DNA of 44,338 nucleotides from Tulasnella sp. 424. Lineage: Eukaryota; Basidiomycota; Agaricomycetes; Cantharellales; Tulasnellaceae. Below are positions 22,295 to 32,728 of this stretch, one piece after another. A model generated the notes under the pieces. That model was not told where the DNA came from. It searched no databases and saw only the letters and a program-made list of their open reading frames with translations. The DNA is taken from assembly GCA_019633425.1 (NCBI GenBank), contig WSUB01000254.1, positions 1 through 44,338 of the forward strand. Direction: 5' to 3'. Made by a program: the position numbers and the translations under genes. Each line of letters opens with the position of its first letter. Positions within the stretch are counted from its first letter, which is position 1.

Positions 22295-25231
22295 ATGCCA
22301 GTCTTCAGCAAAGCCGCTACCGCGTTGTCAGCCGTACTCGCGCTCACCTCCACCGTCGTTTATGCAGCTCCGCTCCAACCCGTACCCGCCATCCACGACT
22401 ACAAACTCTCGACGCATCGCCGTACCGTCGGCCCTAACAACGTCGAATTCGTCTCTTACCATCCCCGCTCCTCCTACCAAGTAAGCTGACCCCACTACTT
22501 GCGTCGTCCGATGACTGACTGAACCCGGCTTGCTTGCAGACCTTCCACAATGGCGACCACTCGCTCCTCTCTCGTTCCGCAAACGCCACCCACCCTTTCG
22601 TTCCTCGCGCAGCCACTACACCCTCTGGAGTCTCGCCCGATGTTGAAAACGCGGCAATCGAGTACTGTTCAGAGCAAACTGGCATCCCCAAGGACTCGCT
22701 CTGCATCAGTAAAGGGTTCACCATCGACATCGGTATCACGCATGTCTATTTGAGCCTTTGCTTTGTACGCCGAACTTTGTCACCCCTCCTCCATTTATGG
22801 AACCCGAGGAAATTGACTTTTCATTTGGTTATTTTTCGGGATAGGACGGAATTCCCGTGACGAACGGAGTAGCTAACATCGCGTTCGACAAGACCGGCAA
22901 GGTCGTCGCGTTCGGTTCGAACATCGTCAACCCAAGTACGTGCAGCCACCTTTCATCATTACCCTCTGAAGCTGATATCGCGAACGCGTTTTCCTCCCGG
23001 GCAGCCCAAATCTCCCCATCCACACCGTCCCTCTCCCAAGCCTCCGCTATCAAAGCTGCCGAAAGCTCCCTCGGCCTCACGCATCTGAGCACCGTTCCCG
23101 TAACCCTGTCATACGTCCTCCAACCCGACCCAACCGATCCGAGCCGCCAGTCCGCACTCCTGACGCACCAATTCCAACTTCAGTCCCCGGACAAGTCCAA
23201 GTGGGTCCAGGCGCACGTCGATGCGACTAATGCCAAGACGCCTAAGGTCGTCCATGTCGTGGACTTTGTTGCGCATGCGGCATACAAGGCCCTCGAGTGG
23301 AGTCAGCAGGACCCGACGTGGAGCGGGTTCAAGATGATTGAAAACCCGGATGATAAGGAAGCTTCGCCCAATGGGTGGCATCAGGATAGTAAAGGGTCTT
23401 ATACGTATACGAGAGGGTGAGTCTTAAACACTTTGCCCGAGAGGTTTCCTTGTTACGTCGGGCTCATGCATATTCCTTTTCTTGGGACTGTTCCAGGAAC
23501 AACGTCATCTCGTACTTCGGGCTCAGCAAGAATACGGTTCCCCTGGACGAGGCCGGTAATCTTGTAGCAAGCGTCACGACCAGCCAAGAAACGTCGGACG
23601 GCCTCGTGTTCGACTACACGTGGAACCCCAACACCCTTCCCAATGATCCCACCTCGGAGAACATGGACGTTGCTCGCGTTAACGCGTTCTACGTCGTCAA
23701 CAAGATCCACGACGTCATGTACAAGTACGGCTTCAACGAGAAGGCGTTCAACTTCCAGGATGATAACTACGGGAAGGGAGGAGTGGGGGGCGATGCGGTC
23801 GAGATGCAGGTCCAATCGTATCAGGATAGCGTTCCGATAAATAACGCCAACTTCGCTACGCCTCCAGAGTACGTCCTCCCCCCGGTCGATTTCCTTCTTC
23901 TGGATCATTGCGGACGCGTTTGTACTGAATATCTTTTTATTTCCTTCATATCTTCTTCGTGTGTTCCCCCACAGCGGTCAACCACCTCACTGCAACATGT
24001 ACCTTTGGGAGGACACTAAACCCGCCGTGAAAGACGGTGATTTGGAGAACGATATCATAACTCATGAGCTTACACATGGGTTGACCAACCGGATGACTGG
24101 TGGTGGTACTGGCGAGTACGTTCTACTCCCTCCCCTCTCCGACCAACAAGGCGTTTTGCTGATGTTCTTATCCCTCTTACTCTCCTTCCTTCCCCTCCTT
24201 CCTTCTCTCGGTCCTGACCTCAATCCTTTCTCTTTATACGTTCGTCACTCTCTCCGGAAACTGCAGATGTCTTCAAACGACCGAATCAGGCGGAATGGGT
24301 GAAGGATGGTCCGACACTGTCGCGTTTTGGTCGGAACAAAACTCTACGATACCGGTTGACTTCGTTATGGGAGCCTGGGTTACCGATGACGGCGCAGGCA
24401 TCCGGAGCCACCCGTATTCGATCAATAAGGCTACCAACCCGTACACATACGCTACAGTTGCCTCCCAGAATGAAGGTAAGTTCTGGACTCCTTCGAAGTT
24501 TACTTCTCCCTCCCATCTTTTCCCCCCTCTTCCTTCGACTTGGCAACCCGTCCCTATCCGGGCTTGGCTTGTCGGCGTTTCGCTCGGAGTGGCATCGTTA
24601 CTGACATCTCCCTCGCCCCTCCCCCCTTTCCTCGAATGACTTTACCGTAGTTCATGCCATTGGAGAAGTCTGGGCGATGATGCTCATAGAAGTGTATTGG
24701 GCGCTCGTCGGGAAATAGTACGTCTGCGTCTCTTCCTTGACGGTCCAATTTGCACCATCCTCACCTCATCCATTGTCTGTTCGTTTTTCGCAGTGGCTTC
24801 ACCGAGAAAAATACGGACCCGACCCGATCGGAAGGAAACATTGTCTTCCTGCATCTTCTCGTTGACGCTCTCCCGATCCAACCTTGCAATCCGACCTTCG
24901 TCAGCGCACGTGATGGTGCGTTTTTCAATACCTCTTGGCATATTTCTGTTTTCGACTCGTCTCAAACGATACTAACGATGGAATGCATTTCTTTGCCATC
25001 TTCAGCCATCATTCAGGCCGACCAAAACCGATATGTCGGAGCGAACAAGTGCACTCTCTGGACGGTACGTTTTCACAAAACCGCATTACCGGAGCTATTC
25101 GTGTTTGACCTGAGCTTGACATTTCCGTTACCTTGCAGGCGTTTGCCAAGCGTGGACTAGGTGTCAAGGCTAAGTCCGGAGTATATGTCGACGACATGAC
25201 CGTTCCTAGTGGCTGCCCCCAGCCTCAGTGA
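22295..25231 (+). CDS. Secreted fungalysin metalloprotease (peptidase M36), copy 5
   Basis: Exons 22295-22480, 22540-22764, 22845-22935, 23005-23416, 23497-23868, 23975-24115, 24267-24475, 24651-24717, 24794-24915, 25006-25064 and 25139-25231 give 658 residues, the longest copy. The signal peptide ends near VYA. HELTH is at residues 459-463 (DNA 24063-24077), with GEGWSD downstream, and all family cysteines are present. Exon 6 carries one extra codon (DTKPAVKDG). The C-terminus, ending SGCPQPQ, extends past the usual terminal Cys. The end of exon 2 (THVYLSLCF) departs from the THxYLxQYL pattern. Exon 4 is close to copy 1. It converges on the intact F-box gene, 228 bases away stop to stop. Confidence 0.93.
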
Positions 25232-25459
25232 AAATGGACTTGGCCGACTCGTTCTTCGAGTCGAGGGACCGGTTCAATTCCTTTTCTCGCTCATACCCAC
25301 TCTCGTTCTTTTGACTTAAGCTACACTACCTCTCCTTTTCGTTTTGTCATTGAGTCTTAACAACTCTATATTACAACACTGAAATGCCCCTGGTGAGATG
25401 CACAAGGAGTGTATCTTGGTGACAGGGCAGTTTAACTCCGCATGCGTCCGCAATTGTCG

Positions 25460-26944
25460 CTAGTCCCTCGACGGCTCCACTCCTTCGACAACCCTTAGGT
25501 AGTCGTTCCTTTGATCTGGATGGACTGGAGTGGTAACTTCGTAGATCAGCGACTGTTTCAGCCATCTATCGGATCCTTCGTCAATCGTCATCCCTTCGAG
25601 ACCTGGCCATTGTTGGATGACAAGTCTGACTAGGGAATCGAAGCCTGGCTTCGTCCGGCGCCTCTCCACAATGGTTCTAAGCGGCTCGAGAGTGCACCCA
25701 CCGCATTCGATGAACGTGAGCCATTGGAGTTGAGGGCACGTTGTTGTCAGGCAAAGGAGCCATCTGTTTCCGCCAAATCCTACACAGTCGAACGTCAACG
25801 CTTTGAGCTGCGGAAGTCCAGCTAAGGCGCCTTCCAGGTGCGCAAGCTTGACTGGGTCTTCGGGGGGCCCGGAAAAGCGGACATATGGAATTCGTGTTCC
25901 GATGCATAGGCTGATTAGGTTTGGGAATGGGCGGTATTTGGATAAGGGTGCAAGCAAGCTGAGACTGAGCGTGGCTTCGGCTGGCCTCCGGATTAGGAAG
26001 TACCGAAGCTTGGGGAGGGCGAAAGAACCGAGAACCATGTCCTCGTCTACTTTGGGGAGAGCGATCGAGAGTTCCGTCAAAGAAGAGTGGGATATCCGCG
26101 GTGTTGATGCCTCCAGTAGGCCATGTAAGAAGGGACTGTTGAAGATCCGACTGGCGAAGTCAATTCGAAGTGCACGGAGGCTGGGGAGAGAAGCAAGAAC
26201 GTGGTGTACGGACTTGACATTCTCGGCGGCCCCGGCTGTCGCAAAGTCCGGATGTGTAAGGTGAAGGACTTGCAGCTTTGGGAACCTGTTCAAGAAGTAA
26301 CCATACGGGAAGCCCTCTAGAACGAGCTCCTTCAAACCCGACGCTTCTCCGTGGATGAATGGCGCCAACTTCAATCTCGTTGCGGACAATGGCCGGAAAG
26401 CACGAGCCAACCGTTCCCCAAACACTTTCAGGGTCTCCAACCTGGGTGCCGACACGTCTCGAAGCCGGTCGAAGATCAACCGGACGATCTTTTTCGGCAC
26501 ATGCTCCACATGAAAGGACCTCCAGTGCCCAACATGTGGCATGATGAGCCGCATGATTGATTTGGCGTGCTTGACGCTTGCACCTTTGAACGGCTGAGGT
26601 CCAATGAAAATGTCCAACGGCGAATCCTTCGCACGTTCCAACCAAATTTCGTACTTCATAATCGCCAGATGGGGATTCGTTTGACGGAACTCCAAGGACG
26701 TCCAGAACGCCCCCGTGTCTAATGCGTAACGTCTCCATGTCCGGCATACGTGGGATGCGGTGATGGGGAAACGTGAGTCCTGGTTGTTGTTCTCACGATC
26801 CCAGCACAGGTAGGCGATGATGAGAAAGATGTCGTAGGAGATGTTGCTGGGCATGTGACTTGGTTGAATCTGGGTCCGTATAGTGGAGCTGGTAGGAATG
26901 GCTGCTGAAAGGTTCGGATCGGGGAGTGCTTCGGTTGCAGCCAT
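25460..26944 (-). CDS. F-box-like/LRR protein, alpha subfamily, intact
   Basis: A single-exon gene of 494 residues, probably a substrate receptor of an SCF-type ubiquitin ligase in the cytoplasm or nucleus. An F-box-like segment spans about residues 31-90 (SYDIFLIIAYL, then SHVCRTWRRYALDTGAFW), the form common in mushroom-forming fungi. It is followed by the cluster-wide motif GASVKHAKSIMRLIMP (121-136) and then degenerate leucine-rich repeats to the end (YLRVVEGV near the C-terminus). No signal peptide or membrane helix is present. This is the full-length relative of fragments A-D. A possible 70-base 5' leader intron is at 27006-27075. The substrate is unknown. Confidence 0.85.
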   Translation of the reverse strand: MAATEALPDPNLSAAIPTSSTIRTQIQPSHMPSNISYDIFLIIAYLCWDRENNNQDSRFPITASHVCRTWRRYALDTGAFWTSLEFRQTNPHLAIMKYEIWLERAKDSPLDIFIGPQPFKGASVKHAKSIMRLIMPHVGHWRSFHVEHVPKKIVRLIFDRLRDVSAPRLETLKVFGERLARAFRPLSATRLKLAPFIHGEASGLKELVLEGFPYGYFLNRFPKLQVLHLTHPDFATAGAAENVKSVHHVLASLPSLRALRIDFASRIFNSPFLHGLLEASTPRISHSSLTELSIALPKVDEDMVLGSFALPKLRYFLIRRPAEATLSLSLLAPLSKYRPFPNLISLCIGTRIPYVRFSGPPEDPVKLAHLEGALAGLPQLKALTFDCVGFGGNRWLLCLTTTCPQLQWLTFIECGGCTLEPLRTIVERRRTKPGFDSLVRLVIQQWPGLEGMTIDEGSDRWLKQSLIYEVTTPVHPDQRNDYLRVVEGVEPSRD

Positions 26945-27719
26945 GGTGGAAAGCCCGACAGGGAGGAAGTGGACCTGTGGTTCGGTCTAGGGTTGCTTGT
27001 GTGACCTATACGCGGAGACAAAAGACTAGTTAGAGACGTCGCGTCAAGGAGAGATACCGTGTGGCCTATACATACCGCTAGAGGCGGGGCGGTTAAGCCG
27101 AGTGGTGGTGTCACCGTTTCACGACCTGAACGCGGGCTCTTCACCCCGTCGCCGTCCCGCAAACTCGACCAAGCAGATCCACGTTGAGCGAAGCTCCCCT
27201 TCCAGAGAACCGCGTTTCTCTGAAAAGCGTAGTATGTCGCTAAGATGAATAGCTAGAAGGTCGTAACGTTCTAGTTGTACACTCACCCTTTCGATGAGCA
27301 AAGGTCAAAGGTGGAACCATGTGAGGCAAGTGAACAACGGACATTTATTTGGCTGACCAATGCGGAACCTTGCACGTCGGTGCATTCCCCTCATCTCAGC
27401 TACGCTTCGGTGCGTCAAAGAATGAAAAGAACGTACCACGAGTAGGTGACTTGCATCTGGAAGGAGGTTATAACTTGGCCATGTCAATGATGCGAAAAAG
27501 TAAACGGTGGACGTAAACCGCAGAGAGAGCCACTTGAGGCAGTCCAGCAAGATATGTGTGTAATACGAGTATTAGGGCAAATGGGAGCAATTACCAGGCG
27601 GGATGGGAGAATACGCATCGCACTGAGGGCTTGACAAACACGTGACATCGGAGCTCTCAAGGTTCTGAGTACGAATGGAGTAACAACATTCGCGTTAGCC
27701 CCAGATCTAGAACCCCCTG
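26945..27719. other. Intergenic DNA before alpha F-box gene, cut at its right end
   Basis: On the minus strand this is the leader and promoter of the alpha gene. The donor GTATGT (27070-27075) and an acceptor at 27006-27007 suggest a 70-base 5' UTR intron, also visible before the paralog at 29744. From about 27245 to 27700 it resembles the divergent intergenic regions before the plus-strand beta genes, including a conserved block at 27632-27692. The similarity then stops and fungalysin sequence begins, so the expected divergent beta gene is missing. Short open stretches here show no coding features. Confidence 0.55.
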
Positions 27720-28052
27720 TCCAAGACGCACGGGATGGCGGCTTTTCCGTTTCTACTTGGTATACTTTGTCTTCAGTTACTCTCTAACGATACTATTAAT
27801 GTACGAAACTATCTCTTGTTTCAGCGATCATTCTGGCCGACGCAGGACGATCTGCGGGAGCGAACAGGTGCTTGCTCGGGAAGGTACGTTTTCACAAACC
27901 GGATTACACCTGAGTCCGACCTATTCAAGTTGATCTGATTGGAACATTTCCATTACCTTTACTTGCAGGGTTTTCCCAAACGTGGATTGGGCAGCAAGGC
28001 TGTAGCCGGAGTTTACAAGGACAACAACTCGCTTCCGAAGGTTGCTTTGTAA
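27720..28052 (+). pseudogene. Fungalysin 3' fragment (sixth copy remnant)
   Basis: This piece covers the last bases of exon 9, intron 9, exon 10 (about 27828-27882, reading ADAG...GANRCLLGK), intron 10 with GT-AG ends, and exon 11 (27969-28052). Exon 11 reads FPKRGLG in place of the usual AFAKRGLG, and one base is lost near the end, so the terminal GC is read in another frame. It lacks a promoter, start and active site. Its tail is most like copy 5. Confidence 0.88.
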
Positions 28053-28256
28053 AGGAGGGATGTCTCCGACTCATTCTGCCCATCAGAGAAAATGTTTCAC
28101 TCGCTCGTACCCACTCTCGTTTTTGTCTTGTCATTCGCTCCTTTTGCCCTTTATATCTTTATATTACGTTACTGAAATACCCCCAATTTCTGAAGCGCAC
28201 AGCTGATAGAATCAGTCTTGGTGACAGGGCAATTCCGCCTGCGTCCGTAACTGCCT

Positions 28257-29744
28257 CTAGTCCACCGACAGCCCCACTCCTTCGACGACCCTGAGGTAGT
28301 CATCCCTTTCATATGGATGGGCTGGATTGGTAACTTCGTAAATCAGCGACTGCTTCAGCCACCTATCTGTTCCTTCGTCAATCGCCATCCCCTCACCACC
28401 AGGCCGTTGTTGGATGACAAGTTTAACCAGAGGATCGAAGCCTAGCCTCGTCCGTCGCCTCTCCACAACGGCTCGAAGTGGCTCGAGAGTGCACCCACCG
28501 CATTCGTTGAACGAGAGCCAATGAAGTCGGGGACACGTTGTTGCCAGGCAGGCGAGCCATTTGTTCCCGCCGAATTCTACATGGTCGAACGTCAACGCCT
28601 TGAGCTGCGGAAGTCCAGCTAAGGCGCCTTCCAGGTGCACAAGCTTGACTGGGTCTGAAGGGGGTCTGGCGAGGCCGCGACCGGGAAATCGTGTTCCGAT
28701 GCATAGGCTGATTAGATTTGGGAATGGGCGGTATTCGGATAAGGTTGCAAGCAAGCCGAGACTGAGTGTGGCTTCGGCTTGCACAGGGGTTGTTAGGAAG
28801 TACCGAAGTTTGGGGAGCGTGAGGGAGCCGAGGACCATATCCTCATTGTTTTGGGGGAGATAGATCGATAATTCGGTTAAGGAGGGGTGGGATATCTGTC
28901 GTGATGCGTTCGGCAAGTCAAGTGGGCCCTGACTGCTGTAGATGCGTCTGGCAGAGTCGATCTGGAGTGTACGGAGGCTGAGGAGAGAAACGAGAATGTG
29001 GTGTATGGACTTGACGTTCTCGACGGCCCCGGCTGTTATAAAGTCCGGGTGTGCAAGGCGAAGGACTTGCAGGGTGCGGAACCTGTTCACGAAATAGTCG
29101 TACGGAACGCCCTCTATGACAAGCTCCTTCAAGCTCGGCGCTTCTCCGTGGACGAACGGCGCTAGCTTCAATTTCAGCGGAGAGAGTGGCCGGAAAGGGG
29201 GGTGAGGCAACCGTTCCCCGAACACTTTTAGGATCTCCAACCTAGGTGCCGACACATCGCGAAGCTGGTCAAAGATCAACCGGACAATCTTTTTTGGCGC
29301 GCGCTCCACTTGAAATGATCGCCAGTGTCCGACATGTGGCATGATGAATCGCATGATTGATTTGGCGTGCTTGACGCTTGCACCTTTGAATGGCTGAGGT
29401 CCGATGAAAATGTCCAACGCGGAATCTTTCGAACGTTCCAATCAAATCTTGTACTTCATAATCGCGCGATGGGGGCTCTTTTGGCGGAACTCCAAGGACG
29501 CCCAGAATGTACCCGTGTCTAATGCGTAACGCCTCCACGTCCGGCATACGTGGGACGCGGTGATGGGAAAATTTGAGTCTTGGTCGTCACTTTCGCGATC
29601 CAAACACGGGAAAGCGATCCTGAAAAAAATGTCGTAGGGCAAATTGCTAGGCATGTGGTGTGGTTGAATTTGGGTTCTGATAATGGAGCTAGTATGGATG
29701 GGTACTGAAAGGTTGGCATCGGGCAGCTCTTCGGTTGGAGCCAT
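28257..29744 (-). pseudogene. F-box-like/LRR gene, alpha subfamily, one nonsense codon
   Basis: It is full length (start ATG at 29742-29744, stop at 28257) and aligned throughout with the intact alpha gene, including the F-box-like part, GASVKHAKSIMRFIMP, and the leucine-rich C-terminus. One change breaks it: codon 101, Trp in MKYEIWLER, is TGA (29442-29444). Everything else stays in frame over 496 codons, so inactivation is recent, or the base is an error. A putative 57-base 5' UTR intron is at 29796-29852. It stands head to head with the beta gene at 30747. Confidence 0.88.
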
Positions 29745-30746
29745 GATTGAAAGTACGAAGGCGAGGAACGTGGACTTTGCTTGGATCTGTGTGGCCTGTA
29801 AGAAGTCCAGAGACTAGTCAGAAACGCATCATGCCAAGGAGAGAGTACATACCGCTGGAGGTAAGATGGTCGTTCACGAAGCTGAACCGTTGAGCTTCAG
29901 GTTCTTCCCTCAATCGCGGTCGTCAAGGCAAACTTCACCAAGCAGACCCACGGTTGACCGCCGGCCACCGCGACTCAAACGCGGACAACAGCGCTTCTGC
30001 GAGGTAGTATGATATGACGTTCGTATGAATCACCCCCTCACAAAAAAAATTAATAAATAACTAAACGTTCGTATGAATCAAAAATTGAACCGGTCATGTT
30101 CCAGATTCGCTTTTCTGATGGTCAAAAGCGCGACAAAAATGGAGCCACGAGTGGCGTATCTTTGCCTCACGAATGTGCAACGAAGTCGGTGTCTGCGAAC
30201 CGGGGACCTACTTGCGGTATATTACCGTTTATACAAAGGTTTCTGGTAAAACGAGTCCCAAATGCAGTGGCAATGATCCAGCTGGGTGAGTGGAATCTCA
30301 ATCAGTTGTCTGGACAAACACGCCAAAACTCTGGCGTCGAAGCTCTCAAGGTTCTTGGAACGGGAGTCACGACATTCATCCGGATCACCGTTGTGTCTGA
30401 ACTCTTCACCGGACGCTCGCTGAAACTGTCTCCTAGACGAACTACTCGGTATCGAAAGACACATCCTACTCGCCGACTCGTCTTAGGCTAACCATCACCC
30501 ATATAGTAAAGCATTTCCCCGACTTACCTTGACGAGCATTTGCTTACTTAACCCTCCTAGCAACCGTTCCATTCTGCTTTCCCCCTACTCGATCTTGCTT
30601 GCTTTGACCTTTTGCTTTCCATGATCTTCTTATTCGCTCTTTGTGTTATTTCTTTGTTCGGTCTTTTTGCCTTTCGCCGCTTTGCGCTTGGATCGCTTCA
30701 CCCCGATTCTTCCGTTTTCACTCATCGATCACGTCACCACGTAGTA
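29745..30746. promoter_or_regulatory. Divergent intergenic region between alpha and beta F-box genes (pair 1)
   Basis: About 1 kb separates the head-to-head starts at 29744 (minus) and 30747 (plus). It holds the leader intron of the alpha gene and a conserved block near 30311-30378 containing AAGGTTCTTGGAACGGGAGT. A second conserved stretch, CTACTCGGTATCGAAA, lies near 30440. Both are repeated before 35083 and 41753. An A-rich run lies at about 30040-30060. It probably serves as a shared promoter. Confidence 0.5.
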
Positions 30747-32177
30747 ATGGGAGAGCCCGACCACCATGCACCAATTTGTCACATCAACAACCTCCCCTAC
30801 GACGCCCTATACACCATTTTCGTCATATGTTGGAACAACGCGAGAAATGTGGTGGCGCCGCGGGGTCGCGTCATTCACTCACACTGGCCCGTGACGGCAT
30901 CTCACGTCTGCCGGCAGTGGAGGCAATACGCCCTCGACACTCCCGTTTTCTGGTCCTACTTTCAGTTTCGTGGTAGTATTCTACGGCTGGAGATGTACCA
31001 CGAATGGTTCGCCCGTCTCAAAAACGCCCCATTCGACGTGTACATTGGTTCGCAACCCTTCACCCGCTCAAGTGTCAAACACGCCAAGGCCATCATGCGG
31101 TTGATCATCCCTCATATCTCACACCTTCGGTCACTTCATACCGCCTGCATTCCTCTTAAAATACTGCAACTAATTCTCAATCGTCTGAGTGATGCAAACG
31201 CCCCATTACTGGAGAAGCTGCGTCTCGCTACGGAGCAAAGTAGCGACGACGACTTCGCAGGGCTCCTTCAAAAAAAAAAAAAAAAATCAAGCTATTTCCG
31301 CGTGGGCAAGTACCGGGGCTCAAAGAAGTTGAGCTAGATGGGTTGCCGCACGACCACGTCACAACCCACTTTGGCGAAACGCTCAGCACCTTCAGGATCT
31401 CGCTAAGGACGGAACTTGCAACACCCCAAGACGACGCCAGATTAGTTCAAAGAATCCTTTCGCAATCCCCCGGCCTCCGCGCATTTGGTTTCCTCGGACT
31501 CAAACTGGAGATTCGGACATACACAAGCCGTTCCAGACCCACCCCTTCCTCCCGTCCACCATTCATGTCTGCAGGAAATATACATTAGGGGCAGTCAACA
31601 GACGAAGAACATGATTATATGCTCCCTCGCCCTTCCACGCATTCGTTACTTCCTCGACGACGTCAAAAATGAGCTTTCACTCAGCTTATCTTGTCTACAA
31701 CACATTGGACTTGGCTCATTCCCAAGCTTGATCAGCTTGCGACTACGAGGGAATACCGGCCCGTGGAGAGAAAGAAACTTCCAAAATCTAACGTACCTAT
31801 CAAGTGCGTTACAAGCCCTACCCGAGGTTCGAGCGTTGACGTTCCAGAACGTGGACTTCGAATACGAGGGGTACCTCATAAAGTGTCTTGGAGCAGCCAA
31901 ATGCTGTCCCAGACTCCAATGGCTTACACTGTTGGAATGTGCTGGCTACACGGCGCATGAGCTATGCTCTGTTGTAGAGGCCCGACGGAGCTTGGAGAAC
32001 GTGGATCCGCTAGTTCGAGTTACGGTTTATGATTGGTCAGACATTGATGAGGTTCGAGACATGCTAGAGCAAGCGGTGGATTTCCGTGCGAGAGGGACCT
32101 ATACCACCGAGGAGAATTACCTTCATGTGGTAGAAGGAGTGCAATTGGAGGCAGTGACAACACGCTCGTATGAGTGA
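30747..32177 (+). pseudogene. F-box-like/LRR gene, beta subfamily, frameshifted
   Basis: The beta start MGEPDHHAPICHINNLPYD is intact, and so is the F-box-like part (SHVCRQWRQYALDTPVFW). After about residue 170 a run of 17 A (31270-31286) shifts the frame and leads to a stop at 31335-31337. A second indel near 31505-31515 changes the frame again, after which the C-terminal leucine-rich part is open to 32177. Intact relatives at 35083 and 41753 have a short A-rich stretch at the same place, so slippage in the A run is the likely cause. Confidence 0.88.
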
Positions 32178-32263
32178 AGTTGGAAGGCGATGCCAAGCGA
32201 TAAACCCATGAGAATGGCTGGTGTTTCGCTAAAAGCCGATTGTATATAGATAGGGACCCGGGG

Positions 32264-32382
32264 AAAATGTCGTAGGGTATATTGCTGTGAATGTGGTGCG
32301 GTTGAATGTGGGCTCTGATAGTAGAGTTGGGAGGAACAGGTTCTGAAAAGTTAACATCCGGGTATACTTCGCTTGAAACCAT
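32264..32382 (-). pseudogene. N-terminal remnant of an alpha F-box gene (1)
   Basis: About 40 codons from an ATG at 32380-32382 match the alpha N-terminus (STIRAHIQPHHIHSNIPYDI) and then homology ends. It lies just after a beta gene, as do similar remnants at 36733 and 43372. Confidence 0.8.
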
Positions 32383-32728
32383 GTCGAGGAGTCGCGACCT
32401 ATATGCATATATGAAAGAGCCGTGTGGCTGATTAGAGACCACCTTATGTAAATGTAAAGGAACGAAATTCAATCGAGGCGTACAGCAATTAGCAAGACTT
32501 CGAGGTGAGAGGAAATAAAACTCAATCGGCACCACCACCACGTGCGCGCCCCAAACAAACAAGCACGGCCGTCGGACACCTTGCCCCTCTGACAGTCTTT
32601 AAACGCACAATCAAGCGGTAAACAGTGACCGAGAGTTGAGATTCTTGAACACTGTATGTAGACAGGTATATACACGGGTATGAAGTATTACTATTTATAC
32701 GCTTTCTCACCATCGTTCGTTCAGTATC
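32383..32728. other. Intergenic region without a recognised feature
   Basis: No gene, RNA or clear repeat was found. The short open stretches on the minus strand belong to no recognised family and overlap one another. Confidence 0.4.

Noticed and set aside
31270..31286. A run in the beta gene at 30747 as a programmed frameshift site
   Set aside because: Intact relatives need no shift, and a second indel downstream also breaks the frame, so ordinary decay is simpler.
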